From contig NZ_FNNP01000003.1 of the NCBI RefSeq assembly GCF_900106805.1, positions 243,373 to 307,372 of the forward strand: a DNA stretch of 64,000 nucleotides. The letters are read 5' to 3'. The stretch is from Ruegeria halocynthiae (GTDB taxonomy: Bacteria > Pseudomonadota > Alphaproteobacteria > Rhodobacterales > Rhodobacteraceae). Within the stretch, counting starts at the first letter, position 1, and each line of letters begins with the position of its first letter. The position numbers and the translations under genes were made by a program. Of this stretch, positions 25,931 to 34,902 are shown in pieces. Below the pieces are notes generated by a model. The model searched no databases. It saw only the letters and a list, made by a program, of their open reading frames with translations, and was not told where the DNA came from.

Positions 25931-27111
25931 GCTTGTCCCTCATTCATTAAAACTCGTGCCATCCGTTGTACTGCGCGCAAGGCGGCACCAGTGCTGTCCT
26001 GGACCACGATGTCGGGACTGTTGAGCATGACCACACGCAGTGGGATGTCGGACAAGAACACCGCATGGGTCGCATCGAAACGCGAGAACAGCCAATTGAC
26101 CTGCTCGTCATCCGTTGCACCTAACTGTTGCACAGGTATTGCCGTGAAACTGGTGCGCAGTTCCTGCAGATTCATGTCCTTCAAATCTGCCTCGTCCACC
26201 AAAATCGCGTCCGCAGATCCGGCAGCGCGACGCAGCAATGCCAGGCTGGCCTGTGGGCCCTGCCCGCCAGCATCTGCAATCTCACGAAGGGCAATCAGTT
26301 GGCGATCCTCAATTCGTAAAGCAATTGCTGCTTGCCAAATAGCCAGCAGCATAAGTGAGGACAAAATGATTGCCATAACCTGCACGCTCGACCGTATACC
26401 CATCGGCACAATCCCAGAAACGATCAACGAAAGCAGAGCAGTCACCACGAATACGATGCCGAATCCAAGCAGAGTATCCCACGGTCGCAATCCGGAACGG
26501 TTCATTGAGATTGATAACCAGCACAGCCCCAGCACAGCCACACCACCCAGCCTGACCGGCAGGTCAAGCGGTGTCCCACGCATGAAATCTGTTGCCAGAA
26601 ACGGTAGGATCAACAGAAAGGACAGGCTAATCCAGTTGATGGTTCTGTTTTCCGCCGATGACAGGCTGTCTTTGTCGCGCCGCAACACAAACAAAGCGAC
26701 ACCGCCCAGCCCAATCAGTTGGAACAGCAACAGACCGGCCAGCCGTGCGAACTCGATACTGCTGAATTGGAAAAGACCCAACAGCCCGAGTATCACAGCC
26801 CCCCAAGCACAGAGTTGTTTCAATGCCGGAGGCGCGTGGCGTCGCATAAGTCCCTCAGACAAAACAAGTGCCGCCAATGGAATCAGTGCAGCGCAGATGC
26901 TTGAGGCGGCCGAGAAAAACCAGCCCCAGCCACCCCAGTGACCAATCCGCGCCAGCATCAGGACAACCAGCACCCACAAGCAAAATTGAAACCGTCTGGA
27001 AATTTCCGGCCTCTGCACAAGGTCCTGAAGACGCAACAACACAGTTGTTGCACCCAATGCTGCGCATAGTGAAACCCAAGAATCCGCCAGAAAGGTCGCC
27101 ATATCCGTCAT
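25927..27111 (-). CDS. Polytopic inner-membrane protein of unknown function
   Basis: The 394-residue protein has about eight to nine hydrophobic helices in residues 10-270 and a soluble C-terminal part (about 270-394) rich in Leu/Ala helices. I do not recognise the family. There is no transporter signature such as a Walker box or MFS loop motif. It is coupled by ATGA overlaps to the ThiF-like gene upstream and the GNAT gene downstream, so it almost certainly works with them, perhaps as a membrane anchor, flippase or acyl donor site. Confidence 0.6.
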   Translation of the reverse strand: MTDMATFLADSWVSLCAALGATTVLLRLQDLVQRPEISRRFQFCLWVLVVLMLARIGHWGGWGWFFSAASSICAALIPLAALVLSEGLMRRHAPPALKQLCAWGAVILGLLGLFQFSSIEFARLAGLLLFQLIGLGGVALFVLRRDKDSLSSAENRTINWISLSFLLILPFLATDFMRGTPLDLPVRLGGVAVLGLCWLSISMNRSGLRPWDTLLGFGIVFVVTALLSLIVSGIVPMGIRSSVQVMAIILSSLMLLAIWQAAIALRIEDRQLIALREIADAGGQGPQASLALLRRAAGSADAILVDEADLKDMNLQELRTSFTAIPVQQLGATDDEQVNWLFSRFDATHAVFLSDIPLRVVMLNSPDIVVQDSTGAALRAVQRMARVLMNEGQA

Positions 27112-27983
27112 GACGGCAGCAGTTTAGTCATCTGCCGGCGAACCAGCGGACGCATAAGCGCAGCAAGAAAATCCGGCAAGCGCCGCTCGACCTTGCCAGT
27201 GTGTGGGTTCAGGAACCAACCTCGATAATCCGCGCCGTGCGGCCGCCCCAGAACCGCTTGAATCGCCTCTCCTCCCATCAGGGTCCCTGCCATGATAACC
27301 ATTGGCGCAAAGGACATACGACTGCGTATCCCGGCAATCACTTCGCCAGCCAGCGCCAGATCAACATGATGCCGGGATGAAGAATGGGTCAGTACGTATT
27401 CGGCCTCGGCCATTGCTGCCGCATTACGCATCTCTGGGGTTAACTCGTTCCAGTCAGTTTCAATTGTGGTGTATCCCAGACGCTCCTCGGGCATGGGATC
27501 GCCGGGGCCTGTGACATAAACTGATGGCAAAGGAGACGCATAGGCATCAATCACGACACGCCCCTTGGCCCGCGCGGTCCGATACAGCAGCAAACTGGCA
27601 CCAAGATCGTCCGTGCCATTGATTACCACATCCGCGCTTTGAACCAGACACTCCACATGGTTCGACCAATCCGCCCCAAGCACTTCTATCTCAGCCTCGG
27701 GATTGATTTGCAGACACTGATCACGGGTTGCCTGAGCTTTGTCTTGTTCGACAGTTTTCAGCGTCGCAAAAAGCTGACGGTTCAAGTTGGAGACTTCGAA
27801 CGCGTCCAGATCAGCCAGAATCAACCGGCCTACCCCGGCGCGGATCAGGGTCATGATTGCACTACCCCCCATACCGCCGGTGCCGCAGACGAACACACAG
27901 GCGTTGCGTAAACGTGCCTGTTCATCCTCGGAAACAAAACCCAGATTGCGGGTGGTGAACTCCTGATAGGTAAAGTTCGTCAT
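27108..27983 (-). CDS. E1/ThiF-like adenylating enzyme
   Basis: The product has 291 residues from the ATG at 27983, which overlaps the upstream stop as TAATG. The nucleotide-binding GTGGMGGSAIMTLIRAGV lies near residue 32, LADLDAFEVSNLNRQL carries the conserved Asp and the R-finger Arg, and INGTDDLGASLLLYRTA follows. The CxxC zinc pairs of MoeB/ThiF are not evident and there is no UBA-like extension. E1-like enzymes adenylate a C-terminal or free carboxylate. In Rv1355c-type proteins an E1-like domain is fused to a nitroreductase; here the two occur as separate genes of one operon. No ubiquitin-like partner is encoded nearby, so a small-molecule or lipid carboxylate is likely. Confidence 0.85.
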   Translation of the reverse strand: MTNFTYQEFTTRNLGFVSEDEQARLRNACVFVCGTGGMGGSAIMTLIRAGVGRLILADLDAFEVSNLNRQLFATLKTVEQDKAQATRDQCLQINPEAEIEVLGADWSNHVECLVQSADVVINGTDDLGASLLLYRTARAKGRVVIDAYASPLPSVYVTGPGDPMPEERLGYTTIETDWNELTPEMRNAAAMAEAEYVLTHSSSRHHVDLALAGEVIAGIRSRMSFAPMVIMAGTLMGGEAIQAVLGRPHGADYRGWFLNPHTGKVERRLPDFLAALMRPLVRRQMTKLLPS

Positions 27984-28903
27984 TATTTCTGTTCTCTTGG
28001 TCTGAGGATACCGAATGTGCGCCGTGTATCTGCCCATTGCCAGAGTGGCATCGCAAGCCTCTGCAAAACTGCAGCACCGACAGCAAGGGCAAGGGCAGCA
28101 AGGGAACCGCGCGGAACTTCGCGCCCGAAATAGGACAGCGCGGTCGGCATATCCATTTGCCCTAACTGCAAAACATCATCGCCTCGGTCGTAATCGAGTT
28201 GGTCCTTGCAGAACTCATTCACGATCTGATCCCGATGTTTCGGAGCGTTCTCGAAGGATTTCTTCAAATGATCCGACCCGCCTGTATAGGCGTTGGTGAT
28301 CACAAAGCGGTCTTCGTCAAACCCGGCATCAGGTCCGACGCCAAATACATGACGATGATGACGCATGATGCTCCGAGCCAACTGCAGATGCAGAAGGCTG
28401 CGCCGCTCTTGAGGTCCGGTTTGAGCCGTCGGAAAAACCCGGGCAAAGCCCTGCCCCACCAATCCAACTACCGCCGGGACTTGCGTCACATTCGAAACCC
28501 AGAGCGGACGCATACCGTTTCGAAACAGGATCAACACACAGGTCAGCCCATAAAGAACCCAGCTGAATCCCTGGCTGCGAAGCCCCGGATCAACCATCAC
28601 CAATCCCAGATGCAACACCTCTTCGGACCGATGCCCCAAGTCTACATTCATCAGCGCCAGGGCATTGAAGGCAACGGGAGTAGCGTCATCCCTGCGTGAA
28701 ATCAGAGTGATCACCGAATGTTCAAGCCGATCCCGATCTCCGGCAAACACGCCATACATCAGATCGCCAGCGGGCAGAGTTTTCGACGCCACATGCCGCA
28801 AATCCGCAACCAGATTGTCCAGCTCATCGCTCTGCATCCAAAGGCCGGGGCGCTCAAAAATGCGCGCACGGTAACCACCTGGAATATCTAAACGAATATC
28901 CAT
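27983..28903 (-). CDS. GNAT/FeeM-like N-acyltransferase
   Basis: The product has 306 residues from the ATG at 28903; a TTG at 28942 in frame is an alternative. The central part (about 60-170) has the GNAT-like succession seen in long-chain N-acyl amino acid synthases (FeeM/LuxI type): VAFNALALMNVDLGHRSEEV, LGLVMVDPGLRSQGFSWVLY, GLVGQGFARVFP. A C-terminal hydrophobic helix near residues 262-280 may attach it to the membrane. It is the first gene of the minus-strand operon. It probably makes an N-acylated amino acid whose carboxylate is then activated by the E1-like enzyme. The family assignment is moderate. Confidence 0.55.
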   Translation of the reverse strand: MDIRLDIPGGYRARIFERPGLWMQSDELDNLVADLRHVASKTLPAGDLMYGVFAGDRDRLEHSVITLISRRDDATPVAFNALALMNVDLGHRSEEVLHLGLVMVDPGLRSQGFSWVLYGLTCVLILFRNGMRPLWVSNVTQVPAVVGLVGQGFARVFPTAQTGPQERRSLLHLQLARSIMRHHRHVFGVGPDAGFDEDRFVITNAYTGGSDHLKKSFENAPKHRDQIVNEFCKDQLDYDRGDDVLQLGQMDMPTALSYFGREVPRGSLAALALAVGAAVLQRLAMPLWQWADTRRTFGILRPREQK

Positions 28904-29027
28904 GTAACGCTGCGAAGTCGCGTTGATAATTGCGCTAAACAAATCTTGTTCCCGTTATTTTCCACTCATCTACGGATCCGAACGAGCTTTGGCAAAGCCA
29001 ATATTTGAGATCAAATTTTCCCCGCAG

Positions 29028-29387
29028 TCACATAGCTTGGCCATCAACGGATTTTTTTGTTTTCAGCGCAAGTCCTGAATTCCACCAGTGTTCAACTTTG
29101 CTGTAGTCAGACAGCTTCGTTTTCATCCCGCTGCAGAAAGCAGCCAGTTCTGCGAACTGCTGAAATGGACAAAATATGGGTGTGAATTGCCTCTTGCCGA
29201 TCATATGCGCAACCTCGATGCCTGCCAGCGTTGCCGATGCTGAAGCGAAGGACTTGAAACCCGGCAGAGGCCGAGTGCGCCTCTTGATGAAACGGGAATC
29301 CTGTTCAACGATGACATTGAGATGTTTCCGTCTGACCATCTCGATCGGGATCGGACAACCAAAATCTTTGAGCATATTGATGATCAC
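29028..29387 (-). pseudogene. IS6 family transposase C-terminal relic
   Basis: A 119-codon frame reads KHLNVIVEQDSRFIKRRTRP and PGFKSFASASATLAGIEVAHM followed by FQQFAELAA, the C-terminal catalytic part of IS6-type DDE transposases (the Glu of the triad is in VEQD). The N-terminal half with the two Asp residues is missing, and I see no intact terminal inverted repeats. It is an inactive remnant abutting the homoserine dehydrogenase fragment. Confidence 0.8.
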
Positions 29388-29403
29388 CTTGATGCCAGCG
29401 GTG

Positions 29404-30021
29404 TTTGGTCACCTTAAGGCGTTGGCACGGAAGAACAACGCGGGGCTTAGGTATATTGCGACGGTTTGCGGTGGTTTGCCGGTTCTCAACCTCGGTGATC
29501 GTGGCTTGGTTGCCGGTGAAATCAAGGAAATTCGCGGTGTGTTCAACAGCACCAGCAATTTCATTCTTGAACAAATGTCCCAAGGCAGAAGCATGGCCGA
29601 GGCACTTACAACGGCACAGGAGCTTGGTATCGCCGAAGCGGATCCATCATTGGTTATCTGTGGGTGGGACACGGCAGCAAAACTCTGCATAATATTCAAC
29701 TGCCTCAAGAATGGCAGCACTACATTGGCGGATATCGATGTCACCGGGATTGACATTTTATCACCTGCAATCGTGCAAAAGGCACGATCGGACGGTGAAG
29801 TTGTCAGATTGGTTGCCTCTGCGTCAGATGACGCATTGAAAGTTGCACCAACAGTTCTGAAGAACAGCGATTTTCTCGCCACTGTCACAGGTTGGGAAAA
29901 GGGAGTGCAACTGCAGACTGATATCTACGGTACGATCAGTGCAAAACTGTGGGAGCGCGAACCCATCCCAACTGCCGCGTCGATCATCCGCGATATTGTG
30001 ACATTGAGCGCGCAGGTTTGA
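29404..30021 (+). pseudogene. Homoserine dehydrogenase-like gene lacking its 5' part
   Basis: The frame encodes about 205 residues matching the catalytic and C-terminal part of HSD-family enzymes: YIATVCGGLPVLNLG, EIRGVFNSTSNFILEQMSQG, EADPSLVICGWDTAAKLCII and YGTISAKLWEREPIPTAAS. The N-terminal NAD(P)-binding Rossmann domain is missing, replaced by the IS6 relic. In the usual order this fragment would start about 130 residues into the protein. It is almost certainly inactive as an oxidoreductase. The frame itself is undamaged, so the truncation may be recent. Confidence 0.8.
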
Positions 30022-30061
30022 CGGGTCTTTTGCGAAGTATCTCACCGAACGAATAGATCAT

Positions 30062-30365
30062 GCCAGTCTGGCCGGTTATGCCGTCTGCCCCGTAAACTAG
30101 CACAACGCGCGGATCCCATGTGAAAGCCGACCAGCCTCAACAGGCATTCCACGAAGCCCGTGATTTGTCACAACGGCAGGCCAAATAAGACTTTCAGCGC
30201 AAGACAGGTTTGGATTGCGGCATCGCTAAATTGCTGTTGTGGACCGTGCTTGCTACTGGGTTGCGACACTCAGGTCATGTCCGGATCAAACCAGATCAAT
30301 AGTGATCGGTGTTACTTCAACGCTGTGTTGGACGAAGGCCAGTACTTGGTCGTGTACTTCGTCGG
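30062..30365 (-). pseudogene. IS5 family transposase relic with several stop codons
   Basis: A single minus-strand frame reads TKYWPSSNTALK-stop-HRSLLIWFDPDM and, past another stop, QQFSDAAIQTCLALKVLFG, then stop, then QITGFVECLLRLVGF. This is the N-terminal domain of IS5/IS1182-like transposases (typically SDAAIQTCLTMKVLFGMALRQTTGF). The stops fall where the family has Arg or Trp codons, consistent with simple transitions. It is long dead; the catalytic domain is gone. Confidence 0.75.
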
Positions 30366-30494
30366 GGTCCCACTGCTCATAGCCTCTAGGTTATCATGCT
30401 GGATTCAAACAGTGAATCCCCAGCGTGATTTGCGCAACAAAGCCATCTCAAGAGGCTACACATAAATTGCTCGTTTTTTTTCGGACACCGAACC

Positions 30495-31454
30495 TTACTT
30501 GGCTTGCAGTTGGTTTAGAACAGCCTTGGCTATTGCGATGTCCTGGACTGCGACACCGGTCAGATCCGCAAGCGTAATCTGGTCTCCGTTATCGCGCCCT
30601 TTGGCTTCGTTGGAAATGACCTTGCCAAGCTCAACGATCTTCTCTTGGGGCAGAGCACCAGCGCGGCGGGCTTGATAGATTTCACCGCGCAGCTCGCTTT
30701 GGACAAGACTGTCGGCAACCACCACATCGGCGCGCGCCAGTACGTCGGGTGCGATTTCGTTCTTTTCCGGTGTGTCCGACCCCATTGCGGTGATGTGAGT
30801 GCCAGGTCTGATCATGCTTGCTGTCAACAGGGGGTGTTCGGCTGGCGTGGTTGTGACGATCAGACGGGATCGGTCACATAGTTCTTCAAGTGTTTGAGAT
30901 ACCGTTACCTGATATGCCATGGCGCTGAGGTCGGCCGCCGCTCGTTCAGTAGGACCGGCTTTGCGCGCCCAGATCGTCAGATCCCGGCAATTTGTCACCT
31001 TGCGCAGGTAATCCGCCTGAAGCCGGGCCTGAACACCACACCCGACGATGCCGATCGTTTTCGGGTCTTCTGGGGCCAGCGTGCGTGCAGCCACTGCCCC
31101 CGCAGCTGCCGTACGGTGATTTGTCAGCTCACCTTCCTCCAGCAGCACAGCCTCGATCATGCCGGTTTTCTGGCTGACGATCAGCATACAACCCCCGAAC
31201 GGCGGCAGGCCGATCTTCGGGTTTTCGAAGAACCCTGTAGCCACTTTGATGACGCAAAGATCATCCCCTCGGATGGCCCCATATTTGATATGCAGTTCAC
31301 CATTGTTTTCCGGGAACAGAAGTTCTCCGACAGGCGGCACCTCAACCTCACCACGCGAGAAGGCGGCAAATCCCTTTGCGATCTCTTCGACAACGTCTAC
31401 GTCGGGCAAAACTGCGTTAATCTCGCTAAGAGTGTATATGCCTGTCATGATCAT
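30495..31454 (-). CDS. Ornithine cyclodeaminase / mu-crystallin family protein
   Basis: The 319-residue product begins at the ATG at 31454 (a second ATG is two codons in). The N-terminal substrate domain contains IKYGAIRGDDLCVIKVATGF with the conserved Lys, and LLEEGELTNHRTAAAGAVAA. The NAD-binding motif is IGIVGCGVQARLQ (about 134-146), and GSDTPEKNEI follows. The family covers ornithine cyclodeaminases and imino-acid reductases. It is divergent from a LysR gene and near an amino acid ABC importer and aminotransferase, so it acts in catabolism of an imported amino acid or opine. The exact reaction is undetermined. Confidence 0.88.
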   Translation of the reverse strand: MIMTGIYTLSEINAVLPDVDVVEEIAKGFAAFSRGEVEVPPVGELLFPENNGELHIKYGAIRGDDLCVIKVATGFFENPKIGLPPFGGCMLIVSQKTGMIEAVLLEEGELTNHRTAAAGAVAARTLAPEDPKTIGIVGCGVQARLQADYLRKVTNCRDLTIWARKAGPTERAAADLSAMAYQVTVSQTLEELCDRSRLIVTTTPAEHPLLTASMIRPGTHITAMGSDTPEKNEIAPDVLARADVVVADSLVQSELRGEIYQARRAGALPQEKIVELGKVISNEAKGRDNGDQITLADLTGVAVQDIAIAKAVLNQLQAK

Positions 31455-31462
31455 ATGCCTTT

Positions 31463-31609
31463 TTGGAACCGGTGTACGGCAGCATCAATATGGATGCAGC
31501 GAAGTATATGCACCCCCAGACTTGGAAAGCTGACTTGCCGCATCGGAAACCTTGTCCTGATTGCTTCTTTGTTTCCAAATTATATAAGTAAAAGAAGATA
31601 AGTTTCCAG
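31463..31609. promoter_or_regulatory. GGAAAC/GTTTCC half-sites in the divergent OCD-lysR promoter region
   Basis: TTGGAACC lies at 31463-31470, GTTTCCAA at 31571-31578 and GTTTCCAG at 31602-31609. The same element recurs in the promoter region of the importer and aminotransferase genes (35788-35898), which supports a shared LysR regulon. Binding is inferred. Confidence 0.45.
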
Positions 31610-31625
31610 ACTGATAGGAAGTGCC

Positions 31626-32558
31626 GTGTCGCTCGCAACAAGGTTGTTCTCTGGACAGATTTCGGATTTCGATCTGAAATTGATACGCACCTTTCGTGCG
31701 GTCGCCGATTGCAGTGGATTCGCGCTGGCCGAGGTCGAATTGAACATGACCAAATCGGCCATCAGTAAGCAGATAGCGGATCTCGAAACCCGCCTTGGTG
31801 TTCAGTTGTGCCATCGTGGTCGATCCGGTTTTGCACTGACGCCCGAAGGGAAAGCTGTTTACGTCGCCAGCACCAGGATGTTCAGCGCGCTTGAAGGTTT
31901 CCGTGCCGAATTGAACGGGTTGCAGAAAAAACCAGCTGGAACTCTATTTATCGGAAGCATCGACTCGCTGATCACCAGCCGGAGATCACCAATCCTAGAG
32001 ATTTTGACGCAGTTCTCGACAGAGTATCCTGAGGTGGAACTGAAATTGATAACGGCTTCAGCCGCCGAAATTGATCAGTCGATCACTGACCGCCGCATTC
32101 ACATCGGATTTTCAACGGATCGCGGCAAGATCAAGGGGGCGAGCACACTGCCGTTGTTTTCCGAACACGGTTATCTTTTCTGCAGCGATCGCCACCCGCT
32201 GTTCCTTAAGGATAATGATGATCTTACGCTTGAAATGCTGAACGAACAGCGGTTCGCCCAGCATGCCTATTCAGAGCTCGAACTTCGGGATGAACACAAG
32301 GTCGGGCTGAGTCCCAGTGCCAGCGGGCAATTCTCTGAAGGCATCGCCACGCTGATCCTGACAGGGAATTTCATTGGCTTCCTTCCGCAACACTATGCGC
32401 GTGCGTGGGTAGAGGCCGGGCAAATGCGTGCCCTCATGCCAGCGCACATCCGTAAAGTGACAAGTATCCGTTTGCTTCATTACGCCGAGTCCCCGGTCTC
32501 TCCGCTGGTATCGGCCTTTGTGAAAACCGCCAAGGCTGTCAGCGAAAGCCTAAACTGA
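31626..32558 (+). CDS. LysR family transcriptional regulator
   Basis: The 310-residue product has a GTG start at 31626. The N-terminal winged helix-turn-helix (FDLKLIRTFRAVADCSGFAL, then LNMTKSAISKQIADLETRLG) and a periplasmic-binding-protein-like effector domain (about 100-305) are complete. It is divergent from the ornithine cyclodeaminase gene with 171 bp between starts, the classical LysR arrangement. It is therefore the likely activator of that gene and of the importer and aminotransferase genes. The effector is probably the imported amino acid. Confidence 0.93.
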   Translation: MSLATRLFSGQISDFDLKLIRTFRAVADCSGFALAEVELNMTKSAISKQIADLETRLGVQLCHRGRSGFALTPEGKAVYVASTRMFSALEGFRAELNGLQKKPAGTLFIGSIDSLITSRRSPILEILTQFSTEYPEVELKLITASAAEIDQSITDRRIHIGFSTDRGKIKGASTLPLFSEHGYLFCSDRHPLFLKDNDDLTLEMLNEQRFAQHAYSELELRDEHKVGLSPSASGQFSEGIATLILTGNFIGFLPQHYARAWVEAGQMRALMPAHIRKVTSIRLLHYAESPVSPLVSAFVKTAKAVSESLN

Positions 32559-32580
32559 CCTTCCGTCTTTGCGATTTGCT

Positions 32581-33318
32581 TTACGCGCGTTTCAGGTGTC
32601 GTAGCATCCGCCGCTCCATCAGGTTGAACACTCGCGTAATGACAAACACGATGGCGATGAAGATCAGCGCTGCGGTGATGAACCCCTCATAGGCGAGATA
32701 GTATTTGTTGTTGAAGGTCCGGGCCGCGCCCAGCACGTCAATCACAGTTACCGTGCTAGCAATCACGGTTGTGTGCAGATTAAAGATCACCTCGTTTCCA
32801 TAAGCCGGCAAGGCGCGGCGAAAGGCGCTTGGCAGGATGATCCGGCGATAAGCCAGAACGCGGGACATGCCGGCAGCGATGGTGGCTTCGACCTCACCGC
32901 GCGGGGTATCTGAGATGGCACCTCGAAAAATCTCGGCAGTATAGGCTGCGGTGCCGATGGAGAATGAAATCAACGCACACCACCAGGGATCACGCAGGAT
33001 AACCCAGGCAGCTGAATCGCGGATCGCTTCGAACTGGGACAATCCGTAGTAGATCACGTAAAGCTGAACCAACAGCGGCGTGCCCCGGACAAAATAGATG
33101 AACCCAAAAGCGATCGGGTTCAGAACCGGTACGCGGGTCGCCCGGATGATCGCAAGCGGGATGGCCAACAGCCCCCCGGCGACCAGCGAAAGCACCAGCA
33201 ACAGCAGAGTATTCTGCAGGCCTTTCCAGAACAGGCGCCAGTTCTCGAGGACCAGATAGAAATCCAGTGGCGAGTTTTCAGCTGAGAATGTCTGTACCGC
33301 GTTCAGCAGGTTTTCCAT
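32581..33318 (-). CDS. Polar amino acid ABC transporter permease (HisM/OccM type)
   Basis: The 245-residue membrane protein has five hydrophobic segments. The permease cytoplasmic EAA loop is EVEATIAAGMSRVLAYRRII (about 142-161) followed by LPSAFRRALPAYGNE. It would form a heterodimeric channel with the adjacent permease, energised by the ATPase gene of the same cluster. It is the last gene of the importer set, three bases after the previous permease. Confidence 0.92.
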   Translation of the reverse strand: MENLLNAVQTFSAENSPLDFYLVLENWRLFWKGLQNTLLLLVLSLVAGGLLAIPLAIIRATRVPVLNPIAFGFIYFVRGTPLLVQLYVIYYGLSQFEAIRDSAAWVILRDPWWCALISFSIGTAAYTAEIFRGAISDTPRGEVEATIAAGMSRVLAYRRIILPSAFRRALPAYGNEVIFNLHTTVIASTVTVIDVLGAARTFNNKYYLAYEGFITAALIFIAIVFVITRVFNLMERRMLRHLKRA

Positions 33319-33321
33319 GAG

Positions 33322-34023
33322 TTACACTCCCCGCTGGACACCACGGGTATAGCGGCGTTCAAGTGCACGCAGGCCCGTATCGGAAAGGATGGTGAGGACG
33401 AGATAGACGAAAAGGGCGATAAGCATGAAGGTGAAAGGTTCGCGTGTGGCCCGACCAGCAGCAAAACCGTTGTAGACGATGTCTTCTAATCCGATCACCG
33501 ACACCAGCGCCGTGGTTTTCATCAGTGTCAGCCAATTGTTGGTGAATCCGGGCAATGCATAGCGAACGAGCTGTGGCCAGATCACCCGCCGGAAAAGGGT
33601 GATCCGCGTCATACCCACTGAAACGCCAGCCTCGATCATACCAACGGGAATGGACATGTAAGCGCCTCGAAACGTTTCGCTCATGTAGGCACCGAAGATA
33701 AAGCCGATGGCGATCACCCCAGCAACGAACTGGTTCAATTCGAAGTAGGTCCACAAGCCTGTCAAAGCTCCGATCTGGTTCAATAAAACCTGACCACCGA
33801 AATACAAAAGCAGCATGACCACAAGATCGGGAATACCTCGGACGATGGTGATATAGATGCCAGCAATTCTTTGCACCCAGAGCCTTTCGGACAGTTTCCC
33901 GGCCGCCCCCAGTAATCCGAGGGCCACAGCAAGCAAGATCGAGCAGACACTAAGCGCGATTGTTACCGTAACGCCCTTCATCAGGAACGGGCTATAGGCA
34001 ATCACGTTTTCCATGAAGCGCAT
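33322..34023 (-). CDS. Polar amino acid ABC transporter permease (HisQ/OccQ type)
   Basis: The 233-residue product has the FIFGAYMSETFRGAYMSIPV region preceding EAGVSVGMTRITLFRRVIWP, the EAA loop. Its partner is the permease that follows three bases later. A hairpin with a T-run separates it from the binding-protein gene upstream, so transcripts reaching it are probably reduced relative to the binding protein. Confidence 0.92.
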   Translation of the reverse strand: MRFMENVIAYSPFLMKGVTVTIALSVCSILLAVALGLLGAAGKLSERLWVQRIAGIYITIVRGIPDLVVMLLLYFGGQVLLNQIGALTGLWTYFELNQFVAGVIAIGFIFGAYMSETFRGAYMSIPVGMIEAGVSVGMTRITLFRRVIWPQLVRYALPGFTNNWLTLMKTTALVSVIGLEDIVYNGFAAGRATREPFTFMLIALFVYLVLTILSDTGLRALERRYTRGVQRGV

Positions 34024-34035
34024 CCCTTCGGTTCA

Positions 34036-34070
34036 CAAAAAAGAGGGAGAATGTCGCCTGACACTCTCCC
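34036..34070 (-). terminator. Hairpin with T-run between binding-protein and permease genes
   Basis: On the minus strand GGGAGAGTGTC pairs with GACATTCTCCC (11 bp, one G-U, four-base loop) and is followed by TCTTTTTT. It lies in the 63-bp gap after the solute-binding protein. A partial terminator or mRNA-stabilising hairpin at this place is the known way to make binding protein in excess over membrane subunits. Confidence 0.75.
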
Positions 34071-34086
34071 CTAGGCTGGTGGGAGT

Positions 34087-34860
34087 TTATTCGCCGTAGA
34101 TGTCGTAGCCGAAGTATTCTTCGACCAGACGATCATAGGTTCCGTCCGCGCGAACGGCGGCAATTGCCTCGTTCAGTGCGGCGCGAAGCTCGGCATCATC
34201 CTTACGCACACCAATGCCGATACCTTCGCCGAAACACTCGGCATCCAGGGCCGGGCCACCTTGGAAAGCAAAGCCATCATCCGGATTTTCACGGATCAAA
34301 CCAAAGTCTGCCTGCACGGATTCGCTCAGGATTGCATCAAGCCGCCCGGATTGCAGATCTAGGAACATGTCCTCAGACGAGCGGTAGATGGCGGTTTCGG
34401 TGTCAGGGTAGTGCTTGTTCAGGAAACATTCGGTTACCCCGGAAATCGTACCCACCTTGAGGCCACCAAGATCGGAAGCTGCGCGGTCAATTGCGGCACC
34501 GTCCTTGGCAACGAAACGAGCAGGGGATTGATAGTATTTGTCAGAGAAATCGATGCGCTGTTTGCGTTCTTCGGTGATGGTCATCGAAGCGAAGATTCCG
34601 TCGAAGCGGTTGCTCAGAAGCCCGGGGATCATCCCATCCCAGTCCTGCGCCACGAATTCGCATTTGCGTTCCATCTTGGCGCACATGGCCTGACCGAGGT
34701 CGATTTCCCAGCCAACGATGCTGCCATCTGCCGCCCGTTCATTGAAAGGGGGGTACGCGGCCTCGGTCGCAAAGCGGATCACGTCGTCGGCGCTGGCAGT
34801 TCCGGCTGAAACAATAGCCAGCAGGCTGATTGCAGTCATTTTTCTTAGTGGTTTGAACAT
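34087..34860 (-). CDS. Amino acid ABC transporter substrate-binding protein
   Basis: The 257-residue product has a Sec signal peptide (about 1-24, cleavage after TASA) and a class II periplasmic-binding fold of the SBP_bac_3 family (IRFATEAAYPPFNERAADGS, IPGLLSNRFDGIFASMTITE, RKQRIDFSDKYY). The Asp and Arg that hold alpha-amino and carboxylate groups are in the usual places, so the ligand is an amino acid or opine-like compound. It is closest in style to the lysine/arginine/octopine group. The rest of the importer flanks it. Confidence 0.93.
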   Translation of the reverse strand: MFKPLRKMTAISLLAIVSAGTASADDVIRFATEAAYPPFNERAADGSIVGWEIDLGQAMCAKMERKCEFVAQDWDGMIPGLLSNRFDGIFASMTITEERKQRIDFSDKYYQSPARFVAKDGAAIDRAASDLGGLKVGTISGVTECFLNKHYPDTETAIYRSSEDMFLDLQSGRLDAILSESVQADFGLIRENPDDGFAFQGGPALDAECFGEGIGIGVRKDDAELRAALNEAIAAVRADGTYDRLVEEYFGYDIYGE

Positions 34861-34902
34861 AGGTACCTCCCTTGGTGCGTTCAGGATTGCAAGAACATTC
34901 GG

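Noticed and set aside
23850..28903. Thiazole/oxazole-modified peptide (RiPP) cluster suggested by E1-like and nitroreductase genes
   Set aside because: No YcaO cyclodehydratase and no precursor peptide frame were found in or next to the operon.
30160..30465. 101-codon plus-strand frame
   Set aside because: It is antisense to the IS5 transposase relic and has no family similarity.
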